The notes: generated by a model not told the origin, from the letters alone. Counted from the first letter of the stretch, positions 28,592 to 37,750 are shown. The stretch is DNA of 38,867 nt from Candidatus Desulfovibrio intestinigallinarum (GCA_019114565.1 DXFI01000170.1:1-38867), one strand, 5' to 3'. Program-made: numbers and translations.

Positions 28592-28892
28592 AGCGCGGCT
28601 GCCAGCCGCCCAGACCGCCGGGATTACGGTATCCGCCGTCATGATAGTTCCCGCGATAGCCGCCGTTCCAGTGGCCGTGGGGGTAGGAAGGGCGGGTGTA
28701 GCGCGTCGGACGGGTATAGCGGGTCGGACGGGTGGGGCGGGTATAGCGCGTCGGGCGCGTATAACGGCTGTGTGCCTGAGCCGCATTCAGCCCCAGCAGA
28801 GCCGGAGCAGCATAGACAGCGCCTGCCGCAACCAGTGCCGCAAGCAGGGCCCGCCGCCGGGAGTGCAGCTTCTGTTCCGCGGATTGCTTCAT
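28590..28892 (-). CDS. Tat-signal small protein with RYTRPT tandem repeats
   Basis: MKQSAEQKLHSRRRALLAALVAAGAVYAAPALLGLNAAQA signal, then RYTRPTRYTRPTRPTRYTRPTRYTRPS and a Gly/Tyr/Asn-rich tail; 100 aa. Confidence 0.75.
   Translation of the reverse strand: MKQSAEQKLHSRRRALLAALVAAGAVYAAPALLGLNAAQAHSRYTRPTRYTRPTRPTRYTRPTRYTRPSYPHGHWNGGYRGNYHDGGYRNPGGLGGWQPR
28686..28766 (-). repeat. In-gene tandem repeats encoding RYTRPT/RPT units
   Basis: DNA tandem repeat gggtatagcgcgtcggacg-type units within the small-protein gene. Confidence 0.85.
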
Positions 28893-28924
28893 GATCTGGC
28901 CTCCGAAACATGTTTCGGCATTCG

Positions 28925-29734
28925 TTACATGGCCGCCTGCTGCTGCCGAAATTCCGCAACCTGCGCATCCAGCGTCGCCTTTTCGGCCGCGCCGATACCC
29001 AGAGAGGCTGCCAGCGCATCAAGATAGCTGCGCTCCATAAAATGATCGCCACCCGTAATCATGGCGGAGATACGATAGAGATCCAGCGCTTCCTCGCGAT
29101 TGCGAACACGCGCAGCCAGAACGCCGGGGTCCAGGGGCTGCTCCAGCGAACGCGCCACCAGGGCATCCGCGCTCTGTCCGGGGAACAAATGCGCCGCCGC
29201 TTCCTGAATATGCGCCTTTTCCTTCTCGTCAATATGCCCGTCGGCACGCGCCGCAAAAATCATGGCTTCCAGCAGCAGACGGGCGCTCTCGTCCTGCATG
29301 GGCAGGGCCGCCTGCTGCGCCGGAGGCGCAAGCTCCGGCTGCATCACGGTCGCCCGTGCCGGTTCCGCGGGCTGCGCGGAGCCCCCGCCGGACCACTTCT
29401 GAAACATCTTCCATGCCAGCGCGCCGACTGCCGCCGTGCCGCCCACCACCAGCGCGCCCTGAGCCACCTTGCGGGCCGTCTTGCCGGACATGAGCGTTCC
29501 CAGCAGACCGCCGAAGGCGGCGGAACCCAGCAGCGCCCCGAAACCTCCGGCGGCATTGGCCATATTGCCGACGCTGCGGGACGCGCTGCCTGCCATACCG
29601 GCCAGCCCGTCCTTCATGCTCTGCGCCGTCGGGTTCTGCCCTATGCCGCCGAGCATACCGCCAATCTTTTCCTTGACCTCATTGCCGAACTGCGAATTCA
29701 GCTGGGAACCCAGCTTGCTGAACAAATCTTTCAT
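28925..29734 (-). CDS. DUF533 (YebE/TerB-like) protein
   Basis: Gly-rich N-terminus; C-terminal LLLEAMIFAARADGHIDEKEKAHIQEAA; start MKDLFSKLG at 29734. Confidence 0.82.
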   Translation of the reverse strand: MKDLFSKLGSQLNSQFGNEVKEKIGGMLGGIGQNPTAQSMKDGLAGMAGSASRSVGNMANAAGGFGALLGSAAFGGLLGTLMSGKTARKVAQGALVVGGTAAVGALAWKMFQKWSGGGSAQPAEPARATVMQPELAPPAQQAALPMQDESARLLLEAMIFAARADGHIDEKEKAHIQEAAAHLFPGQSADALVARSLEQPLDPGVLAARVRNREEALDLYRISAMITGGDHFMERSYLDALAASLGIGAAEKATLDAQVAEFRQQQAAM

Positions 29735-29878
29735 TATAGCACCTTGCGGCCTGCGCCGCGCTTGCCCGCTGCGGTCGGTCGCGACAGCGACTCCCGGGGG
29801 AAGATACAGACATCGGAATGCCCGGAGCAACAGGCTCCGAGCTGATGCCAGTATGCCGCAGCACTTGTCAGCGAAGCG

Positions 29879-30910
29879 TCAGTCTCCCGCGGTCTCTTCC
29901 TTGTCCAGCTGCGCCGCGGCTGCCGCAAGCACGGCGTCCTCGGCATCCTCCTGCCGCATGGTCAGCAGGCCGCCCGCCGCATTGCGATGTCCGCCGCCGC
30001 CAAAAAGCGCCGCCACATCCCGGACGCTGGTTGTTCCGCTGGAACGCATGCTCAGCTTGAATGTGCCGGGCGCATCTTCTCGCAGAAGCGCCGCCATACG
30101 CACGCCCTGCAGGCGCCGGATCTGCTCCACAATACCTTCGCAATCCTCCTTGCGCGCACCGCAACGCCGCAAATCTTCCAGTGTCACGGTGCACAGGGCA
30201 ATGCTCCCCTGACGGGCGCAGCGGATGCCGCCCAGAGAACGCACCCAGAGGCGCAGCCGTCCCATGCTCCAGGAGCTTTCAAGACGCTCGCGCATGCCGT
30301 GCAGATCACAGCCGTTCTCCACCAGCAGAGCCGTCAGCCGCAGGACTTCCGCCGACGTATTGCCGTGCATGAAGCCCCCGGTATCGGTAATCAGCCCCAG
30401 CATGACCGCCTGTGCAAAGTCGCCCGTGGGGGGCACGCCCAGCGCAAAACCCACATAGGCCGCAAGCTGGGCCGTTGCCGCCGCCCCCGGCTCAATCCAG
30501 CGGGCCACGGCGGGCATGGGTTCGCCCAGATGATGATCGATGTTGACGACCGGCAGGGTCGCCAGCAGGGGTTCCAGATCGCCGCCCACGCGCCGGGCTT
30601 CGCTGCAGTCGGCCACCAGCGCCGTCGAGGGCGAGAACGGCAATGTGCCGACGCTGTTGCGCAGCACGCCGGGCAGGGGCAGAAATTGCAGATAGTCATA
30701 GATGCCCGTGGCGCTGTAAAGCACAAACTCCTTGCCCAGAAAGCGCAGGATATGCCCCAGCGCGGCCACGGCTCCCAGCGCGTCGCCGTCCGGGTTCACA
30801 TGCCCGGAAACAATGAAACGATCGCCGCTGCGCAGAGCCTCGGCCATACGCAGCGCATCTCCGCGCCAGCTTTCCGGTATATAGTCCAGAAAAGATTCAT
30901 TCTGCAGCAT
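29879..30910 (-). CDS. nrnA: DHH/DHHA1 family phosphoesterase (NrnA-like)
   Basis: FIVSGHVNPDGDALGAVAALG; NIDHHLGEPMP; FGGGGHRNAAGG. Confidence 0.92.
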   Translation of the reverse strand: MLQNESFLDYIPESWRGDALRMAEALRSGDRFIVSGHVNPDGDALGAVAALGHILRFLGKEFVLYSATGIYDYLQFLPLPGVLRNSVGTLPFSPSTALVADCSEARRVGGDLEPLLATLPVVNIDHHLGEPMPAVARWIEPGAAATAQLAAYVGFALGVPPTGDFAQAVMLGLITDTGGFMHGNTSAEVLRLTALLVENGCDLHGMRERLESSWSMGRLRLWVRSLGGIRCARQGSIALCTVTLEDLRRCGARKEDCEGIVEQIRRLQGVRMAALLREDAPGTFKLSMRSSGTTSVRDVAALFGGGGHRNAAGGLLTMRQEDAEDAVLAAAAAQLDKEETAGD

Positions 30911-31199
30911 AAATTTCCACCTGACTGTCTGTCATACGCTCAGGACAAACCTCTTCCATCATCAGCAGGCATTTGTCCATGCGGCTGCGCAAATGCGCTT
31001 CACTATTGGAAAGAGAGGCCACGGCAAGACGCAGCCGCGTCAGGCTGTCTTCCGTTCCGGCCTCCGCAATGGCGACGTTGAAGGTATTGCGCACCTTCTG
31101 TTTCAGGCTGTTGGCCACGCGCCGTTTGCCTTTCAGATTATCGTTGCCGTCCAGACTGAATTCCACTGTCAGCACCGCTACAAAAAGCGTCGCCCCCAT
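30897..31199 (-). CDS. DUF503 (YlxP-like) protein
   Basis: LDGNDNLKGKRRVANSLKQKVRNTFNVAIAEAGTEDSLTRLRLAVASLSN. Confidence 0.88.
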   Translation of the reverse strand: MGATLFVAVLTVEFSLDGNDNLKGKRRVANSLKQKVRNTFNVAIAEAGTEDSLTRLRLAVASLSNSEAHLRSRMDKCLLMMEEVCPERMTDSQVEIYAAE

Positions 31200-31279
31200 G
31201 CGCCTCCCCTGTCTGCCTTTTCCTGACGTTCATCAGAACCTCTGTTACCACTATCCCCAGTTTATTCGGGGAGAACATT

Positions 31280-31426
31280 AGAGCATTTTTAGTTTGAAAT
31301 GCTTCGCATTTCAAACCATACGGCCTGTCGTTTCGCGGAAAAAGCGCGGTTTTTTCCGCTCACTTTGGGCCGGGCGGCGCTGTGCCGCCGCCTCGCGTTT
31401 CACCTTTTTCAAAGGTAAAACGCTCT
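31280..31426 (+). repeat. Family A element, full length (A14)
   Basis: AGAGCATTTTTAGTTTGAAATGCTTCGCATTTCAAACC...TTCAAAGGTAAAACGCTCT. Confidence 0.93.
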
Positions 31427-31505
31427 ATTCAATGGCAGAACGCTCTGAGTTTCATGGCTCTACCCTTCCCAAAAGTTCGCCGCAGGTCAAGCTCCGCTCC
31501 GGAGA

Positions 31506-31542
31506 CAAAAAACGACGCCCCGTCATGAGGACGGAGCGTCGC
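31506..31542 (-). terminator. Intrinsic terminator after infB
   Basis: CGACGCTCCGTC-ctcat-GACGGGGCGTCG then T6 on the minus strand. Confidence 0.88.
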
Positions 31543-31569
31543 ATTTTCATCGGGAAAGAGGAAAGAAGG

Positions 31570-34521
31570 CTACAGGGTAGCGGCTTCTTCCACGGTTTCA
31601 AAGGCTTCGATCACGTCGCCGACCTTGATGTCGTTGAAGTTTTCGAGGCCCACGCCGCACTCGTTACCCTTGACGACTTCACGGGCATCGTCCTTGAAGC
31701 GCTTGAGGGAACTGATCTTGCCGGTGTAGACAACTACGCCGTCGCGCAGCAGACGCACGCCCGCATTGCGGGCAATCTTGCCGTCGGCCACATAGGAACC
31801 GGCAATGGTGCCCACCTTCGGAACGCTGAAGAGATCGCGGACTTCGGCCTGACCGAGGTAGACCTCGCGCTGCACGGGAGCCAGCAGACCGGCCATGGCG
31901 CTCTTGATGTCGTCAACCAGCTTGTAGATGATGTCGTAGAAACGCACATCCACATTCTCGCGGTCGGCCACATCCTTGATCTTGGCGGTGGGACGCACAT
32001 TGAAGCCGATGATGATGGCCTGCGAAGCGCTGGCCAGCAGGATATCGGATTCGGAAATGGCGCCGGTGCCGCCATGCACCACATTGATGCGCACCTTGTC
32101 GGTGCTCTGCTTGTTGAGGGCTTCGGTGATGGCTTCGAGGCTGCCCTGCACGTCGGCCTTGAGCACCAGATTCAGGGTCAGGGCCTCCTGATCGTCGGCG
32201 CGACGGGACAGGAAGGTTTCCAGCGTCACCTTGGATTCGCTGGCCAGATCGCGTTCGCGCTGCTTGGTGGCGCGGGTATCCGCAATGCGGCGGGCCAGCT
32301 TTTCATCGGCCACGACGAAGAACTCTTCGCCCGCTTCCGGCACGCCTTCAAAGCCCTGCACTTCAACGGGAATGGCAGGCCCGGCCTCCTTGATTTTCTT
32401 GCCCTGATCGCTGGTCAGCGCGCGGGCGCGGCCGGAAAACTGACCGCAGACGAAGTTGTCGCCCTGCCGCAGCGTGCCTTCCTGAATCAGCACCGTGGCC
32501 ACGGGGCCGCGGCCCTTGTCCAGTTTGGCTTCCACAATGCGGCCGCGCGCGGGCTTGTTGGGGTTGGCCTTCAGTTCCATGATTTCGGACTGGAGAGCCA
32601 CCATTTCCAGCAGCTCGTCGAGGCCCTGGCGCGTCTTGGCGGACACGCGGGCCACGATGGTATCGCCGCCCCAGTCTTCAGGCTGCAGGCCCAGCTCGGA
32701 CAGTTCACGCAGCACGCGATCGGGGTCCGCAGCGGGCTTGTCCATCTTGTTCACGGCCACGATGATCGGCACGCCGGCGGCGCGGCTGTGGTTGATGGCT
32801 TCGCGGGTCTGCTCCATGACGCCGTCGTCGGCGGCCACGACCAGAATGACGAGGTCCGTCACCTGCGCGCCGCGGGCGCGCATGGCCGTAAAGGCTTCAT
32901 GGCCGGGCGTATCGAGGAAGACAATATCCCCGCGCTTGGTCTTGACGTGGTACGCGCCGATATGCTGGGTAATGCCGCCCGCTTCGCCGCTGGTGACATT
33001 GCTCTTGCGGATGGCGTCCAGCAGGGAGGTCTTACCGTGGTCGACGTGGCCCATGATGGTCACGACCGGCGGACGCGGCTTCAGATCCTCGGGACGATCC
33101 GGCTCCTGCGGGGTCAGGTAATCTTCTTCGGAGAAACCGGCCTTTTCCACTTCGTAGCCGAATTCCGCGGCAACGAGGGTTGCGGTATCAATGTCCAGCG
33201 ACTGGTTGATGGTCGCCATGACGCCCAGACCGAAGAGCACCTTGATGATTTCGTTGGCCTTGAGGCCCATCTGATGCGCCATGTCCGCCACGCGGATGGC
33301 CTCGGTCACGCGGATCTTGCGCTTGGCGGCCTTCAGGGGCTGAGTGGCGGGCGCGGCAGGAGCGGGCTTGCCGGGCTTGCGGCGGCCCTTGTTGCTGCGA
33401 TTCATGCGCGGCGCATCATCGTCGTCGTTGCCGTGGCGGCCGAAATCGCCCTGCTGGAAGTCCACCGTGCGGCGGCCCTTGTTGCGCTTCTTCTTGCTCT
33501 GCCCTTCGCCGGCATCGGCCGGGGACGGCGCGGAGGCAAAGTCCATGCCGGGACGGCCGCCGCCGAAACGGTTGCCGCCGGAAGGACGATTGCCGCCGCC
33601 GGGACGGCTGTTGCCGCCGCGGTCCTCGCGCTGCTGGCGCGGCTGAGTGCTGCCGGGCGCGGGGCGGGAAATAACGCGCACCTGCGGCGTTGCGGGCGCG
33701 GGTTCAATAACGCGGGCGCGCTGCGGCGTTGCGGCCTGCGGCGCAGCCTCGGCATTGGCCGGAGCCGCGGGAGCAGACGTTTCCGCACGCGGGGGCAGCG
33801 TCGGCGCGGACGAACCTTCAGGTTTGGCGGAAGCATCGGGGCGCGTCAGCACGCGCGCCTTGGCGGAAGCGCGTTCGGCACGTTCGGCCCGCTCGGCGGC
33901 CTTTTCGGCGCGCTCGGCTTCGTCCCGCTCCTTCAGAGCGGCAAACACGGGCGACACGGCCGGACGCTCCGGCTTTTTGGAAACAGGCTGCGGCTTGGGC
34001 GCAGGTTTCGGGGCCTCCTCGACCGGAGCCGGAGCAGGCGTCACCACAACGGCTGCGGGACGGGCCGGGGCCGCGGGCTGTTCGTCGGGACGGCGGATGA
34101 TCCGCGCCCGGGGAGCCTCCACGGCGCGGGGACGCGCGGCCTGCCGGGGAGCTTCCGCGCTCTTTTCCGGCGCGGCGGGCTGCTCGGGAGCGGCCTCCGC
34201 AGCAGGGGCCGGAGCGGCAGGCGTTTCAGGTGCGGACGCCGGGGCGGCCGACGCTTCCGGCGCTGCAGCAACGCCAGCGGCCCTGGCGGGGGCTTCTTCT
34301 CTGGCATGGCGACGGCGCACCTTCACGCCTTCGCCCTGTGCGCGGGCATCTTCCTGCGGCGCGGCGAACTGCTGGCGCAGACGCTGCGCCTCTTCTTCGG
34401 AAACGGAGCCCTGCACCGACTTGATGGAGGAGCCCAGCTTCTGCGCTGCGGGCAGAAGGTCCTTGGGATCCTTGCCGATCTGGCTCGCAAGTTCTTTCAG
34501 TTTGATTCTACTTTCCGGCAT
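31570..34521 (-). CDS. infB: Translation initiation factor IF-2
   Basis: [51 protein letters not shown]; long Ala/Pro-rich N-terminus; start [12 protein letters not shown]. Confidence 0.98.
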   Translation of the reverse strand: MPESRIKLKELASQIGKDPKDLLPAAQKLGSSIKSVQGSVSEEEAQRLRQQFAAPQEDARAQGEGVKVRRRHAREEAPARAAGVAAAPEASAAPASAPETPAAPAPAAEAAPEQPAAPEKSAEAPRQAARPRAVEAPRARIIRRPDEQPAAPARPAAVVVTPAPAPVEEAPKPAPKPQPVSKKPERPAVSPVFAALKERDEAERAEKAAERAERAERASAKARVLTRPDASAKPEGSSAPTLPPRAETSAPAAPANAEAAPQAATPQRARVIEPAPATPQVRVISRPAPGSTQPRQQREDRGGNSRPGGGNRPSGGNRFGGGRPGMDFASAPSPADAGEGQSKKKRNKGRRTVDFQQGDFGRHGNDDDDAPRMNRSNKGRRKPGKPAPAAPATQPLKAAKRKIRVTEAIRVADMAHQMGLKANEIIKVLFGLGVMATINQSLDIDTATLVAAEFGYEVEKAGFSEEDYLTPQEPDRPEDLKPRPPVVTIMGHVDHGKTSLLDAIRKSNVTSGEAGGITQHIGAYHVKTKRGDIVFLDTPGHEAFTAMRARGAQVTDLVILVVAADDGVMEQTREAINHSRAAGVPIIVAVNKMDKPAADPDRVLRELSELGLQPEDWGGDTIVARVSAKTRQGLDELLEMVALQSEIMELKANPNKPARGRIVEAKLDKGRGPVATVLIQEGTLRQGDNFVCGQFSGRARALTSDQGKKIKEAGPAIPVEVQGFEGVPEAGEEFFVVADEKLARRIADTRATKQRERDLASESKVTLETFLSRRADDQEALTLNLVLKADVQGSLEAITEALNKQSTDKVRINVVHGGTGAISESDILLASASQAIIIGFNVRPTAKIKDVADRENVDVRFYDIIYKLVDDIKSAMAGLLAPVQREVYLGQAEVRDLFSVPKVGTIAGSYVADGKIARNAGVRLLRDGVVVYTGKISSLKRFKDDAREVVKGNECGVGLENFNDIKVGDVIEAFETVEEAATL

Positions 34522-34771
34522 TACTTTCCCCCTTGCGCCGCGTACCCGGCCTGAACTTCGCAAACTTTTTCGCGCATCCAGGATTGGAACACAGGTACCA
34601 GCCTCTACCCGGGTGTGTTTGGGTCTCGTCTATCTGTAAATTTCCTTGGGCGTCACGCACATAGCGCGTCAAGGACGCCTTGGGCGCGCGTTCACGGCAA
34701 ATGACGCACATGCGCACCGGCCCGGCATAGTCCTCCGGGCAGCCGGCTCTAGGCGTCGCCATGTCCGGCAT
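34508..34771 (-). CDS. YlxR family (DUF448) protein
   Basis: [46 protein letters not shown]; overlaps the ends of nusA and infB. Confidence 0.88.
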   Translation of the reverse strand: MPDMATPRAGCPEDYAGPVRMCVICRERAPKASLTRYVRDAQGNLQIDETQTHPGRGWYLCSNPGCAKKFAKFRPGTRRKGESNAGK

Positions 34772-36080
34772 CTGCCCTGCCGTCGGCGTCCGCGGCCCTG
34801 TCATCTTCAGTCCGGGGCTCTGCCGCGACAGCCTCCCCGCCCGATACCGGCGCGAGGAAGTGGATGGCCGAACGCAGATCCGCAATGCGGGCATCCGACA
34901 GCGCCAGCTTGTCCGCCAGTTCCGCATCAGAGGCATCGCGCAGCTTGTCCAGCGTGGAATATCCCGCTTCCAGCAGCGCCTCCACGGACACTTCCGCAAC
35001 GCTGGCCACCTGCTCCAGGCCGTGCCCGATGGCATTGGCCTCGTTGTAGCGGGTCTCGGTAAAGATATCGACCTTCCAGCCCAGCAGGCGCGCCGCCAGC
35101 TTGACGTTCTGGCCCTTGCGGCCGATGGCGTTGGTCAGCTGATCATCGGGAACAATGACTTCCAGCAGATTTTCCGCTTCATCCACCACAATGCGCGAAA
35201 CCGTGGCCGGGGCCAGCGCATTGCGGGCATAGGTGGCGATGTCCGGGCTCCAGACCACAATGTCGATGCGCTCGCCGCGCAATTCCTGCACGATGTTCTG
35301 GATACGGGAGCCGCGCACGCCCACGCAGGCGCCCACGGGGTCAACATCGCGCTCGCGCGAGAGCACGGCCACCTTGGCGCGGCTGCCGGGATCGCGGGCC
35401 ACGCCCATGATCTGCACCACGCCGTCGTCCACTTCGGGTACTTCACGGCGGAACAGCGCGGCCATGTAATCCCGGTGCGAACGGGAAATGACAACCTGCG
35501 GACCGCGGCCTTCCTTGCGGACTTCGATAATCAGGGCCTGCACACGATCATTACGCTTGTAGTGCTCGCGGGGAATCTGCTCCTCGCGCGGCAGGACGGC
35601 TTCAGTACGGCCCAGGTTGACGACCCAGCCGCCCTTGTCGCGCCGCTGCACGATACCGGAGACAATCTCGCCCACGCGATCCTTGAATTCCTCATAGATG
35701 ATTTCCTGCTCGGCGTCGCGCATGCGCTGAATGATCACCTGCTTGGCGGACTGGGCGGCAATGCGCCCCAGGTCTTCCACCTTGACGCGGAAACCCATTT
35801 CGTCGTCCAGCTGCACCGAGGGATCATGTTCCCGGGCCTCGCTGAGGGCTATCTGCATGTCCTCGTTGGCAACGTCGTCGTCCTCCACAACCAGCTTGTA
35901 CTGATAGACGTCGATGTCGCCCGTATCATCATTATAGGAAACTTCCACATCCATATCTTCGCTGAAGCGGCGCAATACCGAGGTGCGCACGGCATCTTCC
36001 AGCGTATCGATAAGCATGTTGCGATCGAGACCCTTGTCCTTGCTGATCTGGTCAATGGCCTTCTTGAGTTCAAGGTTCAT
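34749..36080 (-). CDS. nusA: Transcription termination/antitermination factor NusA
   Basis: NusA N-domain, VGACVGVRGSRIQNIVQELRGERIDIV KH motif, NAIGRKGQNVKLAARLLGWKVDI. Confidence 0.97.
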   Translation of the reverse strand: MNLELKKAIDQISKDKGLDRNMLIDTLEDAVRTSVLRRFSEDMDVEVSYNDDTGDIDVYQYKLVVEDDDVANEDMQIALSEAREHDPSVQLDDEMGFRVKVEDLGRIAAQSAKQVIIQRMRDAEQEIIYEEFKDRVGEIVSGIVQRRDKGGWVVNLGRTEAVLPREEQIPREHYKRNDRVQALIIEVRKEGRGPQVVISRSHRDYMAALFRREVPEVDDGVVQIMGVARDPGSRAKVAVLSRERDVDPVGACVGVRGSRIQNIVQELRGERIDIVVWSPDIATYARNALAPATVSRIVVDEAENLLEVIVPDDQLTNAIGRKGQNVKLAARLLGWKVDIFTETRYNEANAIGHGLEQVASVAEVSVEALLEAGYSTLDKLRDASDAELADKLALSDARIADLRSAIHFLAPVSGGEAVAAEPRTEDDRAADADGRADAGHGDA

Positions 36081-36262
36081 GATGCCTCCCGCTGCCGCGC
36101 GCGCGGCGTGGATTCACGTTGGCCGCGCGCTCTCGTCGCCGCAATGCGTGACGGCGCGTGACACGGCGTTGCTTCCGGCGTGCCGGAATTCAAAAAATGT
36201 GTACAGACGCGTCCCTGACTGCCGTCCGGCAGTCGACGCTCCGCATCCTCTGTTGCCTGAAA

Positions 36263-36982
36263 TCAGATATCCAGCCCGTCCAGCGCCTCGTTGGGCATGG
36301 GCGCGCGCCTGCGCTCCCGGCCTCCGTGCGCTTCGTCGCCATGCCTGCGCTGCCTGCCGCTCCCGCCCTTGCCGGGACGCGCGGGCTGCTGAAAGACATA
36401 CAGCCGCGCCACGCGCCGCGTCGCCTCCCAGGGGATACGGACCTCGGGCAGATTCTCGGGGGTTACTTCTCCCGAGCCGCTCACCGTGGCCGGAGCAAGC
36501 GTAAAGGCATCCTCCGACACGGCCGTCAGCCGGCCGCGCCAGACCCGGCGCGCCACGTCAAGCCCCTCCGGCGTGAAGCCGGACGGCATGCGCGCCTCGA
36601 TCATATCCCCCATATAGGGGCGCATCTGGGCGGACGAAAAGAACAGACGGTTGAATCCGGGGGTGGAAACCTCCAGCACATAGGCCTGAGGGAAAATATC
36701 TTCCACATCCAGCGCAAGACCGATGCGCCGGGAAATTTCTTCGCACTGGGCGATGGTGGCGGAAAAGGCGGACGGGTCCGGCGCTTCCTCCGAAGAACCC
36801 GCGGCAGCCTGCGAAAGCACGCCGTCGGCCGCTTGTTCCGGGGCGAGCGGCGCCTCCACAAAAAGGCGCACCACGGGGCGGCCGGTCTGGGTGATCTCCA
36901 CGCCCCAGATCTCCAGCCCGAGAGAACGAACCACCGGTCCGGCAATACGAACAAGGGCGTCTTTTACGGCGGCGTCACTCAT
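36263..36982 (-). CDS. rimP: Ribosome maturation factor RimP
   Basis: RIAGPVVRSLGLEIWGVEIT..CEEISRRIGLALDVEDIFPQAYVLEVSTPGFNRLF; located upstream of nusA. Confidence 0.93.
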   Translation of the reverse strand: MSDAAVKDALVRIAGPVVRSLGLEIWGVEITQTGRPVVRLFVEAPLAPEQAADGVLSQAAAGSSEEAPDPSAFSATIAQCEEISRRIGLALDVEDIFPQAYVLEVSTPGFNRLFFSSAQMRPYMGDMIEARMPSGFTPEGLDVARRVWRGRLTAVSEDAFTLAPATVSGSGEVTPENLPEVRIPWEATRRVARLYVFQQPARPGKGGSGRQRRHGDEAHGGRERRRAPMPNEALDGLDI

Positions 36983-37017
36983 GCGTCTCCCTCCCTTGCC
37001 CGATGCGGGGCAAGCAT

Positions 37018-37046
37018 AAAAAAAGGGGGCCTTTGCAGGCCACCCC
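37018..37046 (-). terminator. Terminator-like hairpin in the rimP-nusA leader (candidate attenuator)
   Basis: Minus strand GGGG-TG-GCCT-gcaa-AGGCCCCC followed by T7, 36 bp upstream of the rimP ATG. Confidence 0.7.
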
Positions 37047-37111
37047 GTTGTGAACTCGATGTTCGTCATCAGGATGTCGCGCGCCGTCACCGGCCTCGCG
37101 TCACGCGATGA

Positions 37112-37139
37112 GCAATAGCATTTTCCCGGCCAATGTCAA
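37112..37139 (-). promoter_or_regulatory. Candidate sigma-70 promoter of the rimP-nusA operon
   Basis: TTGACA-N16-TATTGC on the minus strand, about 130 bp upstream of the rimP start. Confidence 0.55.
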
Positions 37140-37198
37140 GAAAAATCGCGCTCCGCGCCGCTTTGCACAGAAAAACTGCACAATTTTGAAAAAGTTTC

Positions 37199-37228
37199 TT
37201 GACAACTCCCCGGATCTTCGTCTAGAGT
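37199..37228 (+). promoter_or_regulatory. Sigma-70 promoter for tRNA-Lys
   Basis: TTGACA-N18-TAGAGT. Confidence 0.65.
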
Positions 37229-37241
37229 GAACATCTCGAAA

Positions 37242-37317
37242 GGGTCGTTAACTCAGTAGGTAGAGTATCTGCCTTTTAAGCAGAGAGTCGCAGGTTCGAT
37301 CCCCGCACGACCCACCA
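37242..37317 (+). tRNA. tRNA-Lys(TTT)
   Basis: GGGTCGT..ACGACCC acceptor stem, anticodon loop ctTTTaa, GGTTCGATCCC T-arm, CCA encoded. Confidence 0.95.
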
Positions 37318-37391
37318 TGCCTGCACAGGGGCTTGCGCATGAGCGTTCAGGCCCCTTTTTACAGCAAAACAAAAAAGTCCGCACTTTTTTG

Positions 37392-37420
37392 TTGACAGAA
37401 CGGCGCTGTTCAGGCAAAGT
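37392..37420 (+). promoter_or_regulatory. Candidate promoter for tRNA-Ala
   Basis: TTGACA-N17-CAAAGT. Confidence 0.5.
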
Positions 37421-37433
37421 CCGTTCTTGCCGT

Positions 37434-37509
<76 letters not shown>

Positions 37510-37600
37510 GAAAATCTTCGGTCTTTGACCGACTTATAAGGCACGAGGTAATCCCAAAACTCATGCCTCCGATCCGAAAGGATCACTTCATACCCATTGC

Positions 37601-37676
<76 letters not shown>

Positions 37677-37682
37677 GAAGAC

Positions 37683-37712
37683 AAAAGGCTGTCCAAAAGG
37701 ACAGCCTTTTTT
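37683..37712 (+). terminator. Intrinsic terminator of the tRNA operon
   Basis: AAAAGGCTGTCC-aaaa-GGACAGCCTTTTTT. Confidence 0.92.
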
Positions 37713-37750
37713 GTTTTGCTGCTATCCGCCCGGCAGGCTCATGTCTCAAC

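Noticed and set aside
28686-28766. Tandem repeats considered as a CRISPR-like array
   Set aside because: Units are short, contiguous and in-frame, encoding RYTRPT inside an ORF with a signal peptide. There are no unique spacers.
3885-31426. Recurring small ORFs such as M[K]xxAFQTIRPVVSRKKRGFF...
   Set aside because: They are translations of the family A repeat itself. Their similarity reflects the shared DNA repeat, not a peptide family; they lack consistent start codons and RBSs, and truncated copies break the frame.
31294-34554. 1086 aa plus-strand ORF
   Set aside because: It is antisense to infB, which has unambiguous IF-2 motifs. The ORF starts within repeat A14 and is low-complexity Gly/Arg/Ala, an artefact of GC-rich codon usage.
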